64,000 nt of DNA from CAZKVJ01 sp964556225. Its GTDB lineage: Bacteria > Actinomycetota > Acidimicrobiia > Acidimicrobiales > Ilumatobacteraceae. The translations under genes and the position numbers were made by a program. The stretch's first letter is position 1, and every line of letters starts with the position of its first letter. This document shows, piece by piece, positions 58,651-64,000 of this stretch. The notes under the pieces are model-generated. The model was not told where the DNA came from. It was given only the letters and a program-made list of their open reading frames with translations, and did no database searches. The stretch lies in assembly GCA_964556225.1 (NCBI GenBank), contig CAZKVJ010000006.1, positions 62,001 through 126,000 on the forward strand, in the 5' to 3' direction.

Positions 58651-59304
58651 ATGGAAAGTGTACGTGGACCCGGGGTGCTCGACAAGGCGGTGCTGGTGCT
58701 GCGCGCCGTCGCCGCCTCGCCCCGCTCGCTCGCCGAGCTCCAAGCCGACAGCGGCCTGCCGCGAGCCACGGCCCACCGCATGGCGGTCGCCCTCGAGGGC
58801 CACGGGCTGCTCCGGCGTGACGGCGCCGGACGGTTCTGCCTCGGCCTCGAGCTGGTCGCGCTGGGCCGGGCCGCCGCCGAGCAGCTCCCCCTCGTGGAGT
58901 CGGCCCGAGCGGCGCTGGTGGACCTGCGCGACCGCACCGGCGAGAGCGTCCAGCTCTACGTGCGCGACGGCACCGACTCGCGCCGTTGCGTGCTGTCGCT
59001 GCAGTCACCCCACGGGCTGCGCTGGATCGTGCCGGAAGGAGCCCTGCTGCCGCTGGCCGTCGGGTCGGCGGGCCGGGCCCTCACCGCCCCGCCGGCCGGT
59101 GCGGGCTGGGTGGCCAGCGTGGAGGAGCGCGAACCGGGGGTCGCGTCGGTGAGCGCGGCCGTGCTCGGTCCCGATGGCACGCCGGTCGGCGCGCTCAGCG
59201 TGAGCGGCCCCGTCGAGCGGCTGACCCGTCAGCCCGGGCGGCGCTTCGGCGCCGAGGTGGTGGCGGCGGCGCGGGCCGTGGAGGCGGCGATCGCGGCCCG
59301 TTGA
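58651..59304 (+). CDS. IclR family regulator, NdgR/LtbR-like
   Basis: The product has 217 residues. An N-terminal winged helix (SLAELQADSGLPRATAHRMA) is followed by the IclR effector domain (LVDLRDRTGESVQLYVRDG), somewhat shorter than usual. Divergence from leuCD is the arrangement of NdgR/LtbR, which controls leucine and tryptophan genes in Streptomyces and Corynebacterium. The orthology is inferred from position and family; the ligand is unknown. Confidence 0.9.
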   Translation: MESVRGPGVLDKAVLVLRAVAASPRSLAELQADSGLPRATAHRMAVALEGHGLLRRDGAGRFCLGLELVALGRAAAEQLPLVESARAALVDLRDRTGESVQLYVRDGTDSRRCVLSLQSPHGLRWIVPEGALLPLAVGSAGRALTAPPAGAGWVASVEEREPGVASVSAAVLGPDGTPVGALSVSGPVERLTRQPGRRFGAEVVAAARAVEAAIAAR

Positions 59305-59370
59305 TCACGATCCCGCGAAGTTCTCGCCTCGGCGCTTCCGTTCGGGGGCGTTCGTGCACTCATCCGGGGC

Positions 59371-59964
59371 ATGAACCACTTCCACGACATCCCATCCCAC
59401 GACGTCCCGTCACCGGCCGGCCGCTCCACGGCCGCCCTCATCGCCCGCCTCGTCGAGGCGCGCCTGCACGACACGCTCCCGGATGCCGTGCCCGACCCCT
59501 TCCGGCTGCCCCGCTGCCGTCTCCTCGGGGTGGCGATCGTCGATCCCGACCGGCTGCTGGCGTGCGACGACTCGGCCCTTCGGCTCGACTTCCTCGGCGA
59601 TGCCCGCAACGTGTACGACCTGCTCGACAGCGCGGCCGGCTCGATCGCCCGGCTGTACGACGCCGCGGTGCTCGTCACCACGGGATGGGCGGCGCCGTTC
59701 GACCCTGACGGCCGGCTGACCGGGCGGCCGAGCAACCACCCACAGCGGCGGCGGATCCGTCTCGTGGTCGCGGTCGACGACGACGGTGTGTCGAGCGTGC
59801 TCCGCTTCGCCGACGACCCGGACCACCCGGTCGATCCCGGCGCCGGCGAGGGCATGCTGGCCGAGAGCCTCGCCGACTTGTGGACCCTGGGACCGCGACC
59901 CTCGGCTCCCCGTTCGCTGCGTCCCACCGGGACGGAGGGGCGTCACCGGCACCGCCGGCCCTAG
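59371..59964 (+). CDS. Protein of unknown function
   Basis: This 197-residue soluble protein starts MNHFHDIPSHDVPSPAGRST. Segments such as LLGVAIVDPDRLLACDD and RIRLVVAVDDDGVSSVLRFA suggest an alpha/beta fold; the C-terminus is disordered and basic. No motif or family is recognised, and no obvious ribosome binding site precedes ATG 59371. Codon use is like that of its neighbours. It lies just before the NAD genes, on the same strand. Confidence 0.6.
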   Translation: MNHFHDIPSHDVPSPAGRSTAALIARLVEARLHDTLPDAVPDPFRLPRCRLLGVAIVDPDRLLACDDSALRLDFLGDARNVYDLLDSAAGSIARLYDAAVLVTTGWAAPFDPDGRLTGRPSNHPQRRRIRLVVAVDDDGVSSVLRFADDPDHPVDPGAGEGMLAESLADLWTLGPRPSAPRSLRPTGTEGRHRHRRP

Positions 59965-59967
59965 CCT
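59962..59967 (+). promoter_or_regulatory. -10 box (TAGCCT) of nadA
   Basis: TAGCCT ends 6 nt before GTG 59974, with no ribosome binding site, supporting GTG 59974 as a leaderless start rather than ATG 59998. Confidence 0.5.
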
Positions 59968-59973
59968 GGTGAC

Positions 59974-60975
<1,002 letters not shown>

Positions 60976-60979
60976 GCCG

Positions 60980-62629
60980 ATGACGGGCGTGCCCCTGGTG
61001 CTCGCCGCGCCGCACGTCAGCTGGACGCGCGACGTCGACGTGGTGGTGCTCGGCTCGGGCGCCGCCGGACTGGCGGCCGCGCTGGCGGCTCGCCCGGTGC
61101 GCGAGGTGCTCCTCGTCACGAAGGACGTGCTGGCGGCCGGGAGCACGGCGTGGGCGCAAGGGGGCCTGGCCGGGGTGCTGGATCCTCACGATTCGCTGGA
61201 GAACCACGTGCGCGACACGCTCGCGGCGGGGGCGGGGCTGTGCGACGAGGCCGCCGTCCGGCTGCTCGTCGAGGAGGCGCCCAAGGCGATCCGCTACCTG
61301 GCCGGTCTGGGCGCGGCGTTCGACCGGGGCCCCGACGGATCGACGCCGGCGTTGACCCGCGAGGGCGGGCACAGCCACCGGCGGATCGTCCACTCCGGTG
61401 GCGACCGCAGTGGCGCCGAGGTGCAGCGCACGCTCGACGAGGCGGCGGTCGCCGCTGGGGTCGAGGTGATGGACCGGACGTTCGCGCTCGACCTGCTGGT
61501 CGGCTGGGCGCCGGACGGCTCCCGGCAGGCCGCCGGGGTGCGGGTGGCGCACATCGATGCCGACGGGCAGGTGCTGTCGGTGGGGGACATCACCGCTCGC
61601 GCCGTGGTGCTGGCGACGGGTGGCTACGGCCAGGTGTTCGCCTCCACGAGCAACCCGCCCGCGGTCACCGGCGACGGGTTGGCGCTGGCGATGCGGGCCG
61701 GGGTGGTGGCCAGTGACCTGGAGTTCGTCCAGTTCCATCCGACGGTGCTGTGGCAGGGCGCGGATGCCCATGGCCAGCAGGCGCTCATCAGCGAGGCGGT
61801 GCGGGGGGAGGGGGCGGTCCTTTACGACGCGGCAGGCGCGCGGATCATGGAGGGCGTTCACCCCCTCGAGGACCTCGCGCCACGTGACGTGGTGGCGGCG
61901 GCGATCAGCCGCCGCATGGCCGAGGCGCCGGCGGGGGTGGACGACCACGTGTACCTCGACGCCACCCACCTCGGCGAGCGCTTTGTCGAGCGGTTCCCGA
62001 CGATCACTGCGGCCTGTCGCGCCGTTGGGGTCGATCCGGTGCGGGAGCGGATCCCGGTGGCGCCCGCCGCCCACTACGTCTGTGGCGGGGTACGAGCCGA
62101 CCTCAACGGGAGCACCGAGATGACGGGGCTGTTCGCGGTGGGCGAGGTCGCCTGCACCGGCGTCCACGGCGCCAACCGCCTGGCGTCCAACAGCCTCACC
62201 GAGAGCGTGGTCAGCGGGACCCGGCTGGGTCGGGACCTCCAGTGGGACCTGCCGGAACCGGTCGAGCCGGGTGAGCCGGATGCCGGTGCGGGGCTGTTGG
62301 TGGCGCCGTCGACGTCGTTGTCGACCCGCACCACCATGTCCCGCCACGTCGGCGTGCTCCGCCGCCCGGACGGCCTCGAGGCGGCGCTGGCGGTGCTGTC
62401 AGGGCTGTGCGTCGGCGCCAGCGCCGAGGTCGAGCCGTCCCGGCGGGCCTTCGAGGCGACGAACCTGCTCACCGTGGCGCTCGGTGTCGTCGCGTCCGCT
62501 GCCGCTCGTACGGAGAGCCGGGGCTGCCACCGGCGCACGGACCACCCCGAGCCGAGCGACGACTGGCGCCGTCACCTGCGCGTGACGCTCGGCGTCGATG
62601 GCGTGCGCGCCGAGCCGGAAGGAGCCTGA
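60980..62629 (+). CDS. nadB: L-aspartate oxidase
   Basis: This 549-residue FAD enzyme oxidises aspartate to iminoaspartate. The dinucleotide motif is VVVLGSGAAGLAAALAA, then STAWAQGGLAGVLDPHDS (substrate-loop region), ALTREGGHSHRRIVHSGGD, VVLATGGYGQVFASTSNPP and EVACTGVHGANRLASNSLTE, in the usual order. ATG 60980 is 4 nt after nadA, and nadC begins 3 nt after its stop. Confidence 0.95.
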   Translation: MTGVPLVLAAPHVSWTRDVDVVVLGSGAAGLAAALAARPVREVLLVTKDVLAAGSTAWAQGGLAGVLDPHDSLENHVRDTLAAGAGLCDEAAVRLLVEEAPKAIRYLAGLGAAFDRGPDGSTPALTREGGHSHRRIVHSGGDRSGAEVQRTLDEAAVAAGVEVMDRTFALDLLVGWAPDGSRQAAGVRVAHIDADGQVLSVGDITARAVVLATGGYGQVFASTSNPPAVTGDGLALAMRAGVVASDLEFVQFHPTVLWQGADAHGQQALISEAVRGEGAVLYDAAGARIMEGVHPLEDLAPRDVVAAAISRRMAEAPAGVDDHVYLDATHLGERFVERFPTITAACRAVGVDPVRERIPVAPAAHYVCGGVRADLNGSTEMTGLFAVGEVACTGVHGANRLASNSLTESVVSGTRLGRDLQWDLPEPVEPGEPDAGAGLLVAPSTSLSTRTTMSRHVGVLRRPDGLEAALAVLSGLCVGASAEVEPSRRAFEATNLLTVALGVVASAAARTESRGCHRRTDHPEPSDDWRRHLRVTLGVDGVRAEPEGA

Positions 62630-62632
62630 GCG

Positions 62633-63556
62633 ATGTTCGTGTTCCACCCGCTGTCCGAGGACACGAGGGCGCGCCTGGCCGGTGGCGGGCTCGATCCCGA
62701 CGCCGTCGCCGTGCTGGTGCGGGCCACGGTCGCCGAGGACCTCGCCGGCGGCAGCGACGTCACGTCGATGGCCACGGTGCCGGCCAGTCAGCGCAGCGCG
62801 GCCAGCTTCGGAGCACGCCAGCCCGGCTGCCTGGCCGGGCTGCCCATCGCCGCGGCCGTGGTCGACGCCGTGTGCGGACCCGACGCCAGCGGGTTCACGT
62901 ACCTGCGCCACGACGGCGACCGGGTCGTGGCCGGCGAGGTGGTCGCCCGGGTGGAAGCCCCGACCCGGCTGCTCCTCACCGCCGAGCGCAGCGCGCTCAA
63001 CCTGCTCTGCCACCTGTCGGGGGTGGCCACGGCGACCGCCGCCTGGGTCGACGCGATCGAAGGGACGGGCGCGGTCATCCGCGACACCCGCAAGACCATG
63101 CCGGGGCTGCGGGCGGTCGAGAAGTACGCCGTGCGCTGCGGCGGCGGGCAGAACCATCGCATGGCGCTGTCCGACGCTGCGCTGGTCAAGGACAACCACA
63201 TCGCCGCCGCCGGCGGGGTCGCCCAGGCGTTCAGTGCGGTGCGCCGCGTCGCTGCCGACCTGCCGATCGAGATCGAGGTCGACTCGCTCGACGACCTGCG
63301 GGTGGCGCTCGACGCCGGCGCCGACGTGGTCCTCCTCGACAACATGTCGACGGCCGAGCTGGTGGAGGCCGTCGAGACGGCGCGGGCGCACGCGGCGTTC
63401 ACGGGGCGGGCCGTCGTGCTCGAGGCCAGCGGCGGGCTCACGCTCGAGCGGGCCCGCGAGGTGGCGGAGACGGGTGTGGACTACCTGTCGATCGGGGCGC
63501 TGACCCACTCGGCGCCGGTGCTCGACCTCGGGCTCGACCTCGAGACCGTGCTCTGA
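62633..63556 (+). CDS. nadC: Quinolinate phosphoribosyltransferase
   Basis: This 307-residue enzyme converts quinolinate and PRPP to nicotinate mononucleotide. The active site includes IRDTRKTMPGLRAVEKYAVR, GGGQNHRMALSDAALVKDNH and the C-terminal barrel EIEVDSLDDLRVALDAGADV with VLLDNMS. It completes the nadA-nadB-nadC operon, giving a full de novo route from aspartate to NaMN. Confidence 0.96.
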   Translation: MFVFHPLSEDTRARLAGGGLDPDAVAVLVRATVAEDLAGGSDVTSMATVPASQRSAASFGARQPGCLAGLPIAAAVVDAVCGPDASGFTYLRHDGDRVVAGEVVARVEAPTRLLLTAERSALNLLCHLSGVATATAAWVDAIEGTGAVIRDTRKTMPGLRAVEKYAVRCGGGQNHRMALSDAALVKDNHIAAAGGVAQAFSAVRRVAADLPIEIEVDSLDDLRVALDAGADVVLLDNMSTAELVEAVETARAHAAFTGRAVVLEASGGLTLERAREVAETGVDYLSIGALTHSAPVLDLGLDLETVL

Positions 63557-63558
63557 GC

Positions 63559-63595
63559 CGTTCGGTCGGCCGAGCCGACTCGGCCCCGCCGAACG
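63559..63595. terminator. Terminator-like hairpin after nadC
   Basis: Two nested stems, CGTTCGG/CCGAACG and GGCCGAG/CTCGGCC, form a strong hairpin between the convergent ends of nadC and the hydrolase. There is no T run. Confidence 0.5.
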
Positions 63596-63596
63596 C

Positions 63597-64000
63597 TCAG
63601 GTGACGGCGAGGTGGGTTCGGTGCACGACGGAGCGGACGGCGTCGACGAGCGTCGGCACGAAGCGATGGGCGGCAGCGACGACGGCATCGTGGTCGGCAT
63701 CGACGCGGAAGGCGTCCATGTCCGGGATGTGCTCGACCAGCTCCAGCTGGCGGAACACAGGGATGACGTGGTCGCGCAGGGTCACCACCACCGACGTCGG
63801 CACGTCGATCTCGTGCAGCCACTGCCGGGAGCTGAACCCGCCGATGGCGCTGCCCGCCTCCAGCACGTGACGCCAGTCGTGCGACGAGGCGGCTTCGACG
63901 GCCCAGGGCTCCCATTGCTCGGTCTTGCGCTGGAGGTACATCTGCTCGGTGACCCACTGCCGGGCGGCGTGCGGTGTGATCCGGGCGAGCGTCGCCAGCC
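63597..64000 (-). CDS. Alpha/beta hydrolase, 5' part beyond the window
   Basis: The frame is open to the right edge, so only the C-terminal ~133 residues are seen. After a cap-like segment (ARQWVTEQMYLQRKTEQWEP), the core has HEIDVPTSVVVTLRDHVIPV with the probable catalytic Asp. The candidate catalytic His is in FRVDADHDAVVAAAHRFVP. The order and spacing match the end of alpha/beta hydrolases; the nucleophile lies outside the window. It converges on nadC. Confidence 0.75.
   Translation of the reverse strand, partial: LATLARITPHAARQWVTEQMYLQRKTEQWEPWAVEAASSHDWRHVLEAGSAIGGFSSRQWLHEIDVPTSVVVTLRDHVIPVFRQLELVEHIPDMDAFRVDADHDAVVAAAHRFVPTLVDAVRSVVHRTHLAVT

Overview
The window is about 64 kb of very GC-rich (roughly 70%), densely packed bacterial chromosome. 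Many genes start with GTG and adjacent genes often overlap by 4 nt (ATGA or GTGA). The gene content points to an actinomycete, most likely of the Acidimicrobiia/Ilumatobacter type. Evidence includes a MurA with Asp in place of the catalytic Cys, an IclR regulator divergent from leuCD, MeaB, GlpX-type fructose bisphosphatase, a PASTA-kinase-like protein, a DUF3417-type glucan phosphorylase, and many TANNNT boxes 6-9 nt before start codons, as expected for leaderless mRNAs. The lineage is inferred from gene content and was not computed. No rRNA, tRNA, CRISPR array, insertion sequence or prophage was seen.

Layout. 1-7988: F1Fo ATP synthase operon (atpZ-like, atpI-like, B, E, two b-type genes, H, A, G, D, C). 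8000-10389: zinc-ribbon/OB protein, thiolase-fold protein and short-chain dehydrogenase, probably acyl-CoA or steroid metabolism. 10318-12491 (minus): GT26 glycosyltransferase, glpX and two tiny genes. 12580-16498: S9 peptidase, a duplicated-domain protein, a J-domain protein and an alpha/beta hydrolase. 16344-21523: MFS transporter, murA, a tiny membrane protein, a NifU-like protein, meaB and an enoyl-CoA hydratase. 21529-27114: glycogen genes (glucan phosphorylase, GT4, glgB). 27111-30332: azlCD, SRPBCC protein, galT and a methyltransferase.

30359-36669: cysteine desulfurase with mnmA, a membrane protein, a MetE-like protein and ligA. 36642-41773: a membrane-anchored protein, a PASTA protein whose kinase domain looks catalytically dead, an SDR and an MFS exporter. 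41794-45845: SCP2 protein, menC-type enolase-superfamily enzyme, GNAT and serA. 45855-49105 (minus): pyrF, ferredoxin, a small anchored protein and leuA behind a leucine attenuator. 49215-53524: thioredoxin, then a three-gene pilin cassette that includes a pilin/von Willebrand A fusion. 53644-59304: acyl-CoA synthetase, DEAD-box helicase, leuD, leuC and a divergent IclR regulator. 59371-64000: an unknown protein, nadA-nadB-nadC and a partial hydrolase.

How the genes work together. The clearest pathways are ATP synthesis, leucine synthesis (leuA under leader-peptide attenuation, leuCD beside an IclR regulator and a palindrome), de novo NAD synthesis (nadABC), glycogen metabolism, and sulfur transfer to tRNA (cysteine desulfurase plus MnmA). 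I found no obviously novel multi-gene system. The most unusual items are the pseudokinase-like PASTA protein, the pilin-vWA fusion cassette, the leucine leader with its terminator, a 25-codon peptide gene with a near-ideal ribosome binding site, and the recurrent leaderless promoter pattern.
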